64,000 nucleotides of DNA from Sipunculus nudus (taxonomy: Eukaryota > Annelida > Sipuncula > Golfingiida > Sipunculidae): the NCBI GenBank assembly GCA_026874595.1, contig CM049306.1, positions 96,403,642-96,467,641 on the forward strand, written 5' to 3'. Below, in pieces: positions 12,591 to 23,852 of the stretch. A program made the translations under genes and the position numbers. Below the pieces are notes generated by a model that was given only the letters and a program-made list of their open reading frames with translations, was not told the origin of the DNA and searched no databases. Numbering within the stretch: position 1 is the stretch's first letter; every line of letters begins with the position of its first letter.

Positions 12591-14399
12591 GGAAAACAAA
12601 ATTGGAATGTTGACTAAACTGAGCTTGTTGAAAGGAAAATCAACCATGTATTTAGAATATTGTATGCCTTCCTTTCAATGTGATAAATCAAAATGGGAGA
12701 TTTTCGTACCACATTTGACTTTTTTGTCATTCAACACACCTGTCTCACTTGTAGTTAACCTGAGAGGTAACAGTATTAAATCAGATTTTAAATTCCTTAT
12801 TTGTTGTTACATTACCTGCAGATGGTGTGATTTTTCTGATCCACAGTATTTATTTAATATAAATTACCACCTGTACTACAGTAGACTAAAATGTCTCATT
12901 AATGATCTAAAAACAGTTTTGGTTTCTCTAAGCTTTTAAATTTTTTAAGTGAAATCTTGAAGCTAGTTTTGCTATTGCATTATCTATTAACCCTCTGCTT
13001 TATGAATAGCAATGCTGAGTTGGTCACATTAAAATATGGATTTGTCCACAGATGAGCAACCATTTACATGTGTAAATGTGCCAGTATTACATAACCTGTG
13101 CCTCAAAGTCTGCTGCGATATTGTCATGTATCAATACATATCTACATGTATCTGTGTGAGGGTATCGTTTTATCATTGGTAAACTCTTTATCATCCTTAA
13201 ATAATACTTATCATTTATTATATAACATTGTCCAGTATAAAATCTCTGACATAAATTTTAGGTCTGACAATATTATAAAATATTAAATGTCTAAGTTCTA
13301 GTTAGAATCATAGTCAGTAGAACCAGTGTTCTCTTTAATAATCCTCAATAGGAAGTCAAAAATTAAGTCCATCTGAGTTGTATCATTTAGAATTTAGTCC
13401 TAAATAATTGGTCTGCTCAGAGAAGGTTATAATGGATAGAATCCTGCTTTTCAAAATTAATGACTTAGAATGAATTGCCTATTTTATTTTATTAGCTGTA
13501 CTTTTGAGAGTCTTCTGTTATTACAGAACAAAAAAGTGAAATGAAGGTTATACTTACAGTTATTTTGAAGAATATCATGATCTCAGACATGGTTGCATTT
13601 CTTATAACAGTTTGCATTGAAAGGGTTTAAGGTAAAATAGTTACATTTTATTACCTTAAAATATCATTATAGGGGTAGACATTTTGTGAAGTGAACTCTA
13701 TGATATCCAGAAACCTGTACTCAAAAGGTTTTATGTGATAACTGAGCACACTAAAAATAAATACCAACTTGTACATTCATTTACAAGTAATTCTGCACAC
13801 AAAAGTTCTTGTTCCAGCCTTGCCATTTATACTTGTTTTATCCACAGTGTTGGAAGGCTCTATTTCAGTGTCACAGGGTGGTCTTATGGTCACTCTGTAT
13901 TACACCTGTTTCATATTTACTAATTACATTGGTATTACAGTACAGGTACAGTTAAATGTCTGTAGTTTAAACTGGCAGTTTGGACATTTTGTGCACCCAG
14001 TGGAGGCCTTGCAATTATATTGTGTAAATCGATTAATTTTATTGATTTATAATTTCTTTGCAGTTGTTCTTAACATAATCCCATTTATGCATGTATATCA
14101 TGAGTTTTAATTATGTATAATAAAAGATCATAAACATGTTTCTTCAGCTTGTTCTTATTTTCACCAAATCCAAAATCTGACTTTCTGTAAGTCATAAATA
14201 TTATTGAATACAGTTGTTTACCTGCATATATTGGGTATATCTTGTAATTTAAAGGTTCTTTAGAATAATGCCAAATTTTATCTCCTTTCTCACAAATTAA
14301 ACTTCCAGTCATGCAAAATTTAAAGTCAAAAGTAATTCAAGTGCACAGTTTTAAAATCTGTGTTAAAGATAATGGCCATTGCCAATAAAATTGCACCCT

Positions 14400-14657
14400 A
14401 TGTATGAGGGAGTTTCCTGCATGTTAATGTATGAGGGAGTAACCTGCATGTAATGTGGGAGGGAGTTTCCTGCATGTTAATGTATGAGGGAGCAACCTGC
14501 ATGTAATGTGGGAGGGGGTTTCCTGCATGTTAATGTATGAGGGAGTAACCTGCATGTAATGTGGGAGGGGGTTCCTGCATGTTAATGTATGAGGGAGTTT
14601 CCTGCTGTTAATGCAGGAGGGAGTTTCCTGTATGTTAATGAAGGAGGTAGTTTCCTA
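14400..14657. repeat. ~25 bp minisatellite, about 10 copies
   Basis: Units close to 'gggagtttcctgcatgttaa' repeat with two alternating variants (tttcctg and aacctg). This produces a higher-order unit of about 52 bp in the middle of the array. Confidence 0.85.
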
Positions 14658-14881
14658 CTTATTTGCCACTTGACATCAACTTAATATAGACTTATTATTA
14701 AGGAATGTGTGTATATTGTAACTTGAATGAATAAGGGCTGCTGAAATCATGCATGGCGGAACATATGATTAATATTTAAATATTATTACTGGTTCTGAAT
14801 AAATTTTTTTCTGATTATTACAAGATTTAAAAACTATGCATTTCTCCCTTTGAAGCACATATAAAGAGAAATACATGAGAT

Positions 14882-15237
14882 GAGCACATTCTCAGGGCTG
14901 TGCTAACAAAGTTTATCTTTACTTTAGAAGAACACATTCTAAGAGCTGGGCTAACAGAGTTTATCTTTACTTTAGATGAGCACATTCTCAGAGCTGGGCT
15001 AACAGAGTTTATCTTAACTTTAGATGAGCACATTCTCAGAGCTGGGCTAACAGAGTTTATCTTTACTTTAGAAGAACACATTCTAAGAGCTGGGCTAACA
15101 GAGTTTATCTTTACTTTAGATGAGCACATTCTCAGGGCTGTGCCAACAGAGTTTATCTTTACTTGAGATGAGCACATTCTCAGTGCTGGGCTAACAGTCT
15201 TTCTTTACTTGAGATGAGCACATTCTCAGAGCTTGGG
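14882..15237. repeat. 48 bp minisatellite, about 7.5 copies
   Basis: Units begin 'gagcacattctcagagctgg' at 14882, 14930, 14978, 15026, 15074, 15122, 15170 and 15216. The first six spacings are exactly 48 bp and the last is shorter. Two subtypes (gagcacattctcag and gaacacattctaag) alternate irregularly. Because 48 is a multiple of three, 16-residue repeats stay open on both strands. No promoter, splice context or family supports coding. Confidence 0.9.
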
Positions 15238-15367
15238 TAACTAAAATTTATTGTGTTTGTAAATTTTGTACAGTTTTTAAATGAACAATAATAAAATGAC
15301 ATCAATAAATAAAAGTTATTGGTAATAAAAAATGTATTTGTCATGTTCTTTAAAGGAAATAATATCA

Positions 15368-15515
15368 TGCACTCTGTACTCATACTGAGTACAAACCAAA
15401 AGTACTTGTACTCAAGTACATGAGGGTATGCCTGTACTTGTACTCATACTTGGATTACTGTCAAGTACTTGTACTCATACTCAAGTACTGTAATATTGTA
15501 CTCGCCCCAACCCTG
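15368..15515 (-). mobile_element. Terminus of a Tol2/hAT-like DNA transposon
   Basis: Read on the minus strand, the segment begins CAGGGTTGGGGCGAGTAC (outer end at 15515) and runs into many AGTAC, AAGTACTTG and TTGAGTA subterminal motifs. hAT elements of the Tol2 kind have a CAG-starting inverted repeat followed by such subterminal motifs. No matching CAGGGTTGGGG end on the plus strand was found nearby, and no transposase frame is present. It is therefore a solo end or a strongly decayed MITE. Confidence 0.5.
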
Positions 15516-16979
15516 TTGTATCTGTCAGTAATGTTTAGAGCTCAAGCTGCTTTTATACCCTATGTGAAAAAAAGCTTAAATTTACAGTCATTATTCCATG
15601 GAAGAACAAAGATTGATCAAAGAATAATTTATTATTTTACATTCATGGAAGTAGGTTGTCATGTCAGCTTTACATGTCTGGTGGATAAAGTAATTAGAAA
15701 TGTGATGGTCTGATGTTTTCCAGCCATCTTATTGATTTACCAACTGCAGAAGCAATACCACAAATTATCTAGGGACTTTCTTATCGTCAGCAATAAGAGA
15801 ACAAATATTTCTATTCATGGAATACCTGTTTTATTGGTAAGTGGGGGAAGGCAGATCTTTCATCAGATCGGGTCACATGGTTCTCCTGTGAGGGATGCAT
15901 GGCATATATCTTTCATCTCATCGTGATAGAGCTGTTTTATATGCATAGGAAAGGTTACCTGTCTGTAAACGACATGGACAACTTGGTGTTTCACTCCAAC
16001 TCAGGTCAGGCTCAGACCAGCAGTGTGCTGTGCAGGAAACAGATTCTCTTCCAATTTGGTTGTTTTTCGACCATTTTTGGACAGACTTGATGGAGCCCGC
16101 ATTGTTGATTCAGCACTTATTAGTTGATTGTTTCCCAAGCTTCATTACTGTGGTCACTGACATTCAAATAGATCAGCTTTGGCCATTTAAAATTTAAAAT
16201 CATTATATTGTCATGTAAGGGGGTTTAATTGATGTGCATATATATTTCTTTAATTGGTTTGCATTGGTTCCTTGAATAATTTGTCATATGAATGTCCAAG
16301 CATGTGTCTATATAAATATTTATTCATACATTATCAAGATATAAATATATATAATTAAATTTTTTATTTTATATACCTGCTGGTATGTGATTCTTTTTCT
16401 TTTTAATTGTTGAATGTGTCTTTGTACCATAATCATTATTTCACCCACATCTGTCCCTATTTCTCATGAAGGGACACCTGCAATATTGGGACACTTTGGT
16501 TATGTCTTACATGTGTTCCCTCATGACAGGTACTGCTTTAAACAGATTAGAACAGAGGGACATGAGCCACATATCATGAATTTTTTAAAGCCATTGTGTT
16601 GAAGAGTTGAATCTCTTTATAACATGAAATTGAGTTACTATCATATGTTTATTTCATTCCCTGCTTTATGAGCAGAGAGCCAGTCAGTACATAAATTGGG
16701 CATACATGTATGTAGGGCCAGCTGTTTCAACACTTCTGACTGAGAAATGGATATGAATGACATTGAATACAACAGCTGGTCTCTGGCTGGCCAGGTCACA
16801 TGACTGATTGTGAAATGAAAAACTAAAATCTTGGAGAGCAAAACAAAATCAGTGTGTTTCTAACTTGAGGAAGATATTGTGTAAGATATTGATTATTTCA
16901 AATAAGTCACACCATGTAAAGAAACAGACTCCATGGATACCCAAAAATAAAGCCATCCCAAAATGTTCTCTGCATTTTA

Positions 16980-17130
16980 TCAATATTATCATTCCTTATT
17001 CCACTCATAGGAATTATGCACACTTCATCAGTATCATCACTTTTGTTTTATTCACACTGAAATTATGCACACTTCATCAGTATCATCACTTCTTTTTTTC
17101 ACATTGGGAGTCTGCAAACTTCATCAGTAT
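16980..17130. repeat. ~45 bp tandem repeat, 3 copies
   Basis: Three units share 'cacttcatcagtatcatcac', preceded by 'attatgca' in two of them. Confidence 0.7.
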
Positions 17131-18540
17131 TATAAAACTATACCCCTTCACATATTAATTAATCTGTCCACTGCATCAATATCATAATCTTTATCATAAC
17201 CACTTGAATACTTTTAACTTGATTCTACACCATTAATACATGTCTGAGGGTCTGAGGTTGATGTACCTGTATGTAGTAGTTGGAACAATCCCTCTGGTGA
17301 CTGATATTTTGAAGGCTGGCTAGGAAACATTGACGTTTCATTTTAGGAGCCAGCATTTACAAGTATGTTGTGCAAGCCGTGATGCTTCACTAAATTCAAT
17401 AACGTCTGGTTTGTAGTTGAAGGTTAAGGTATAATCAATACTTTGTATAGACATGATGAAGTATGCTTCACAACTCACTGGTATCAGTAGATTTCCAGGT
17501 GGTTTACAATGAACTCATTAACTTCTGATGTTTCATAGTCATATTTAGAACTAAGAATCATTTAATAGTTAATCTCAAAATGTTTCTACTCAGTTGACTG
17601 ATTTACTTAGCTATAAAGGGATTGGTCTTGGTCTATCAATACAGATCATAAAGAATAAAGCCAGGAAGCTGTGTGTTTAGGTCTAAAAGGATTATGCCAG
17701 TCTTGTCTAACTATACACTGATCCTTCCGTTAGTTAGGCCAGTTCATATATGTAGCATTTTCAGCTCCCTGGGGAACAGAAAACTACTTAAACATTATAA
17801 AAAGTGCTACAGGATAATTCCTTCTATAATTTGCCTGCCGCCCATGACCAGGACAAATTAACTCCTTGGTTGACAGAGATGGAGACTTTAAAACTAGGAG
17901 TCACAGAACAGAAGGCAGTCCAAAGAAAAGTCAACCAAAACCCTGCAGTCATAAGTGCATTGTCTTTACCATTATTACACTAGGCTCCCATCTTGATGAG
18001 ATTTTCACAGAACTGCAGAGTTACAAATACTCCACAAGTAACTGGATAAAAGCAGATGGTCTTCAGAATATTCCACTCTTCTTTTCAATGTAAAATATAT
18101 GTGCCATAGACATGAAAGGAGACTTTATAAATTTCCAAAATTTAGCAAAGAAATCAAACATTTCTCTGTTAATTATAATAATGAAATTGATAAAACTCTT
18201 ATTTTAAAAACATGGGGAATGTCATTATGTGAAATTATTTTGCATATTGAACAAACAGAATGGAGTGATATATTTTATTTTATATAATAAAGTCATCAAC
18301 TAATTTGGAAAACATTCAGCAGATCCATTCCTGTACCGCAAGGAGCATGTGTTATAAACATGCCTCTGGTATTATAGCTGTCACAGTCAATTATGACTGA
18401 ATATAGGCTGCTCAGTGTGAATGTGTTATAGTGGTCAGTATGTTAGTGTAGGTGGTATGTCAGCTGTGTAGCATGGCAGTGTCAGTCAAAGGCTGTCAAG
18501 TGTGAATGTATAGCAGCATAAAATAATGAGCTAAAATGTT

Positions 18541-18740
18541 GTCATATGCCCTGAACTAGCCAGACAAAAATGTCACTGCATGAACAATATTTCCCAGGAC
18601 AAAATGTCACACTTAATCACACATGATTAAGCAGAACAAAATATCAGTGTATGAACAATATGTCCCAGGATAAGACATTCTGTCACATGTCCTGAACAAG
18701 CCAGACAAAATGTCACTGCATGAACAATATTTCCAAGGAC
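18541..18740. repeat. Degenerate tandem repeat with ~70/141 bp spacing
   Basis: 'cactgcatgaacaatatttcc' (18571 and 18713) and a variant near 18645 recur, together with 'gccagacaaaa' and 'aggacaaa'. This indicates local duplications. Confidence 0.6.
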
Positions 18741-18836
18741 AAATTCTGTCAGAAGAAACTTTGCTCCTTCTCTTGCTTGTCTTGTTCTGATTTTGAAGCC
18801 ATGCATGGTGAAAATGATTTCAAGGAACAGTTCTTG

Positions 18837-18839
<3 letters not shown>

Positions 18840-18893
<54 letters not shown>
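18840..18893. repeat. (AT)n microsatellite
   Basis: About 54 bases of uninterrupted TA repeats. It generates spurious YIYIYI frames on both strands. Confidence 0.98.
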
Positions 18894-18896
<3 letters not shown>

Positions 18897-20037
18897 AAAG
18901 TGATGAAAGTGATACACAAGTCAGACATTCTACTAGCTTTGCCAGTAAAGCAAGCCTTAGGCTTTCATTTGTCTGGTTACATTCACCCCGTCTCCCCGAA
19001 AACATTCTATCCTCAGAACGTAGGAAACTATCCTAGGGTCACACAAGTGAACTTGTTGGAGCATTATAGTAATATACCACAACACCAACTCTCCAGCTCC
19101 CACTCCTGACCCCCATCGTAACGGGAAAATAGAAACAGCCAATCATGGAATCAAACCTGTAACCTGGTGTGACACATGTCAGATGTTCCACCAGCTTTGT
19201 GAATAAAGCAAGTGTTCAATTACATTTACATATAGGTAGTGGCTGAATCATCCTTTGAAATTTCTCATATTTGTTAATGCAGAAGGAACCTTTTTCACTT
19301 AATTTTTTTTTTAAAATTTTGTAGGCATGATTTAAATACCCTTATTTCATGTCTGGATTGCGTCATTTTTCTGCAGTTCAAACAGCAAAGGTACTATATT
19401 TAAACCCCATTTAGGCCTTATGATCTGGCTGATGAATTGAACATGGTCCTGTTCCTCCAACAACAACAGGAAGGTATCAGTTACATGCCCAGCACGTGTA
19501 ACTGGCCTGTTCACGCAAACAGATCGATATCCATCAGAAGACTGATATAAGTCAGTGATGTGAAACTGGCTTAAGATTGATTTTGTTCTGTTCTTAACTC
19601 CTACTGATATATGTAAAACTATATTTGATTCCAGCAGGACCTCCTGGAAACATAATACAACCACCTGCTTTGGATGACAGCTAAAATAGTATTTTCATGT
19701 TCACTGTATTAGTTCATTTATTATGCAAGTTTCAGACCTCTCTATCTTTTGTTCAACTATGTTCAGTTGAAATCTGGTAATACCCTCAGCCTTAAAAAAT
19801 ATTGCCTGCAGGGTAATCTGAAAGTTAATTGATAGGTATAATTAATTATGTGCTTTATATGTTTATTTACATTTGAAAGAGAAAGGTTCTTGCAGATAAC
19901 AGGTAATATTATAGGTATCTCTGATGCCATACTATATATTGTTATGGATGAAGTGGGTAACCATACCAACCTCTGGGCACTTGTTTTCAAGGTTCATTTC
20001 TTAGTATTTCCTTAATTTGATACTGTTGTCTTTGCAG

Positions 20038-21486
20038 GCTGAGGAAGCAAAAGAAAAAGCGGAAAAGGCCTTTGAGGAGTGCTCCGAAGTGGCCAGAGAA
20101 GAGGTAATTACATTCATAATCCTTCAATAAACACATTGAAGTAAAATAATGTGGGCTTCAAATTTCATGGCTGCACGTCAGTGTCTGTTAATTGAATAGA
20201 CACCTTCTAGTAGCTCATTACTTTAATGATAATCTTGTCAGTGTGTGTTGTTTGTCAGCTGTTCTTTGAGTAGAAACTAAATTGATTTACTGTCAAGTAT
20301 TTTCAAAGAATTATGGATGATGAAAAATAAAATCCCAGTGGTCAAGTTGAATATAACAGTAACCAAGATTCTGTTTTGCAAAGCCATATCATCGGGTTTT
20401 AACCTGCCTGCCATTTTTTGTTCTGTGAATGAATTATAAGTTTACCTATTTGAAAAAAGAATTGATTCAGTTTCAGACTAGATATGTTTTATCCTGCTTA
20501 TCTTACTTATTAACCCTTCAACTTGTCAAAATTTAGGAACTCATGTTACAAATACACATATTTAACAGGCCAGGAGTGCTTGACTCAGTATGTATATATT
20601 GGACTGATAGAGCCTAGTAGGTGCTTTGTGTCATGAACTCAATCATATGGAGAACTGCACTGCAATGTCAAGTGTAAACAGTTAGTAATCTTAACTTAAG
20701 GGTACATTGTGTTCAGAAATCCAACAAGCATTTAAGAGGAATTACCAAGATGTTGACATATAATGGATTTTTTTCACACAGTATACCAACATATCATATG
20801 GTTGGTGTGATTTAATTAAGTGACAGTATTTCTGAGGGCATGAGATATTTTAAGAAATGACAAAATGTTTATGCATCTTCATTGAGATTTACACTGTGGT
20901 TCTTGTTATTATGAGGCATGTCACTCTGACATCTTGATAAATAGAGTATAGTTATATATCAGAATGCCACAAAATGCCACTGATGGTTTACAGACACTTT
21001 GTGACTGTTCCACAGTTGGATTAACATGCATGTTTGTCAGAGAACCATCCAATTATGTGCAGAAGTTTTCATCCTAATGCTTGGTTTACCAGTTTGGAAA
21101 TTGTGTGTAGAATCTTCATTCTAGTACTTGATGATTAACTCATGTATGGAGCTTGTACAGTAAAACCTCAAAATAATGACCACCATCGGGACCTCAAAAA
21201 GTGGTCGTTGTTTTGAGATGGTCACTAAACTGAGGTGGATGTAAGGCAAGGTTTTACTATATATAGTAAAAACTTGTTTTAACATGTAATCTTTGTATAT
21301 AAATGGAGTATAAGATTAATTCTTGAGGGCCTCTTTTTTTTACAGATTAACAGTTACAACCGGCAGAAAGTGATAGCATTCCAGGATGCATTGTCCAGCT
21401 ACGCAGAAGCAAAGGTCAAGACTGCCAGAGACACCTATGCACTGCTGGCTAAATCACTGTCGGCATTCAAGCAGATGGAAGTATAG
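20038..21486 (+). CDS. C-terminal exons of a sorting-nexin-like (BAR domain) protein
   Basis: Exon 20038-20103 (22 codons) follows a tttgcag acceptor and ends at gag|gtaatt. Exon 21346-21486 follows a T-rich tract and tacag, and ends in TAG at 21484. Both junctions are phase 0. The 68 residues form an Ala/Glu/Lys-rich amphipathic helix pair (AEEAKEKAEKAFEECSEVAR, then INSYNRQKVIAFQDALSSYA). From family knowledge, the pattern F-E-x-x-S-E-x-A-x-E-E followed by V-x-A-F-x-x-x-L and LL near the end fits the last BAR helices of SNX5/SNX6/SNX32, which work in endosome-to-Golgi sorting (ESCPE-1/retromer). Upstream exons with the PX domain are not recognised in the window. Another BAR-type protein is possible. 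The intron contains a pogo-like MITE. Confidence 0.7.
21158..21259. mobile_element. Pogo/Tigger-like MITE (102 bp)
   Basis: It begins CAGTAAAACCTC and ends GGTTTTACTA, and is flanked by TA on both sides, as expected for a Tc1/mariner/pogo target duplication. Internal inverted segments (gaccacc and ggtggtc-like, gtggtcgttgttttgag) complete a near-palindrome. It sits in the last intron of the sorting-nexin-like gene. A relative lies at 27399-27575. Confidence 0.75.
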
Positions 21487-22015
21487 AACATGACGGACAT
21501 GATTTGTATCCTGAGTGCAATACACCAAATGTGACACATATCCAGAACTGGTCATTTCGTTGACTGGTGTAGCTTCCTCCCCCTCATTAGTTGGTCTTGC
21601 ATATTTTATTAACCACTTATTTCTTTCAGTGTGTATTTATTAACCACTCGTAGTTTTCACTGCTAGTGTATTTGTTCTCATTTGGTCACTTGTAGTGTCC
21701 CTGTTTTCCTTTGTTGAAGTTAATTTTTTAAAATTTTGTTTTGTTTGGGGGGGGGGGGATAGCTAATCCTTATATTTGCTTCCTTTTCAAGACAGATCCC
21801 AATGGAAATTTTGTAGATCCTGTAATTTATGCCAGGTTCCCTGAGATTATTTGATTGACTGATTGATAAAATGTTGGTGATAATTGGCTGTGTTGAAGGT
21901 ATCAGAATGATATAGTTGATGTGTTGTTATGGACACACTTGACCTACAGTTGGTCTCAAGGTCAGCAGACTCACAGTGATTGGTGATTATATACACATTA
22001 CTGGTAAGATGTTAA

Positions 22016-22203
22016 TGCATAAACTAAATGGCATGTTTGTTTAACAGTAAATTTATAACCACATCAATTAGATTCATGCATAAATTTTCAAACCTCAAGT
22101 ACACCTATATACATAAATTAAATGGCATGTGTGTTTAACAGTAAATTTATAACCACCTCAATTAGATTCATGCATAAATTTTCAAACCTCAAGTACATCT
22201 TGA
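22016..22203. repeat. 94 bp tandem duplication
   Basis: Two nearly identical units (shared segment includes 'aaatggcatg' at 22026 and 22120) lie head to tail with few mismatches. Confidence 0.9.
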
Positions 22204-22377
22204 TTCTGAGCTGTCAACTTTGTTCATGTGTCCACACGTGTCTTAACAATGACAGATTTGTGTGTTTAATTATTTCCATTGAAGAAATACTCATAACCTT
22301 GTGGATGTATATTACCTGTGACATCTCAGTGTTGTACTGTTGTACGTAAACATTCAAGTGTTATTTGTTTGATATAT

Positions 22378-22383
22378 AATAAA
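22378..22383 (+). terminator. Candidate polyadenylation signal (AATAAA)
   Basis: A canonical hexamer about 890 bases after the sorting-nexin-like stop codon. A second lies at 22538-22543. Confidence 0.4.
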
Positions 22384-23617
22384 TAGAACATGCATGACAT
22401 AACTTGAGTCTGCAAAGGCAATTTTCTCAGTTGTATAATCATGTCTTGAGCTGTTATAATATTTTAAATAATGCCAGCTCTATAGTATGTTCATAGATCT
22501 TTTCCATTGTTAAGATTATAAATGTGGATATTAGAAAAATAAAGAAAACTTGATATAACTTTCATAATTGTACAAACATGTGATCTTTAACCTGGCTATG
22601 TTTTATATTAGAGAAGTGGATCATAACTTTTTCATACATTGTTTGGCCACTTAATTTACCTTTTTGGCTGCTATACATTAAACAGATAATTTTTTTAATA
22701 AAAGAAATCAAAGATATGAAGCTGTTAAACACATTTCAAACAGCTTAGTGAATTTGTTTCTTTGAAAATAATAAACTGTTATAATGTGGAATATATTAGG
22801 TTTTAAAATGAGATATTATCCAAATAAAGGATTGGTATTACAGAGGTATCAATTTAGGTTAAGGTATTTATCAGCATATATTCTCTTCAGATAAAATAAA
22901 AGTAAAGTAATTTTATTATATACCAATAATTCTAAATGTCTCTTTGTAATACAGCAAAGATATTTAGCAGTTCTGCCATCTGGTGAACAACATCTAAACT
23001 AATAAGTCAGCAAACTGTGTTACGACTTACAACTTCTTTATGTAGACACAATATGAAAGTATGTTGATTACAATATTACAGTATGTTGATTACATTATTT
23101 TGATTACAATATTACAGTTTAGTTTAAAATTCCAGAACCCTGTTGAAGGCATATCAGATTTTGGGAGAAATAACCTTAAATCCGACCTTGATATGTCCAA
23201 CTGTATCCTTGTTAAGGAAAGCAGCTGTAAGAGACCATAGAAGTCTACACATGTGATCAAACCAGAGATGCAAGAAATAGTTAATATATAGTGATGTCTA
23301 AAATATGTTGCAGGATACATCCTGTAATATGCAGTACTGGTACTAGATTTGTCTGCTTCATAATTCAGGAATTATCCAGATTTTATATTAGATCAAACTG
23401 TGAGAAAGAAAGAAATCAATTCACTGATCTAAAGATATGCTTGGACTAAATCTGAAATGCAGAGAATGATATACCAGTATTGGCTCTACAGTTTTAATCT
23501 TTGCAGCAACACAATCAAAATGCCACTCCCCAGACACCTCTCCCTACATTCTCACAGAAACATACACAGAAACATTATATAATTTTTTTTAAAATTTTTC
23601 CTGTTATAATTGAATAG

Positions 23618-23852
23618 CTTGGACTTTTGGCTGCACATTGAACAGATTTCCAGTAGTCATGGAAATAGGTTATTTAAAATATTGTTGCAAATGAAATTAC
23701 CAAAGGCAGCCATTGCAAGAGTAATAGAGCCACATGTTATTATTACTGACGGTATCATAATACCACCTGAACTAATTCAGAGAAAATCTGAGCTAAAAGA
23801 ATGTATGATGTCATTAGACTTTGTTTTTGCATTTCGCAAGCAGATAAGATAA
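23618..23852 (+). CDS. Weak candidate terminal coding exon, unknown protein
   Basis: An open frame of about 78 residues follows a possible acceptor (AG at 23616-23617) and ends at TAA 23850-23852. Its composition looks protein-like (LPKAAIARVIEPHVIITDGI, then MMSLDFVFAFRKQIR). There is no in-frame ATG near the start, so it would have to be spliced. No family is recognised and no upstream exon was identified. It could be a decayed pseudogene fragment. Confidence 0.25.

Larger units (their letters stand above)
10559..20037. other. Non-coding stretch (intergenic, or introns of the sorting-nexin-like gene)
   Basis: No exon could be recognised with confidence. Upstream exons of the gene ending at 21486 must lie here or further left, but their positions are not evident. 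The tandem repeats and the transposon end in this stretch are listed separately. Open frames at 12460-12939, 13769-14110 and 16865-17158 have no family features and sit in AT-rich or repetitive DNA. Confidence 0.5.
21487..22543 (+). other. 3' UTR of the sorting-nexin-like gene
   Basis: Non-coding sequence follows the stop at 21486. It contains a 12-base G run (21747-21758) and a 94 bp tandem duplication. Candidate polyadenylation signals AATAAA lie at 22378-22383 and 22538-22543; which is used cannot be read from the sequence. Confidence 0.55.

Noticed and set aside
12460-12939. 159-codon plus-strand open frame
   Set aside because: Non-ATG or arbitrary start in AT-rich repetitive sequence, Asn/Ile/Phe-heavy composition and no domain.
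14882-15237. Regular 48 bp repeats that could be mistaken for a CRISPR array
   Set aside because: Units are contiguous with no unique spacers, no cas genes are present and the window is animal DNA.
15723-15836. Possible exon bounded by ttttccag and a perfect gtaagt donor
   Set aside because: Splice signals are good but the peptide has no family resemblance and does not fit the helical BAR region expected upstream of 20038; chance is likely.
18627-19109. Open frames rich in YIYIYI across 18840-18893
   Set aside because: Produced by the (AT)n microsatellite; the same applies to frames over 27291-27377.
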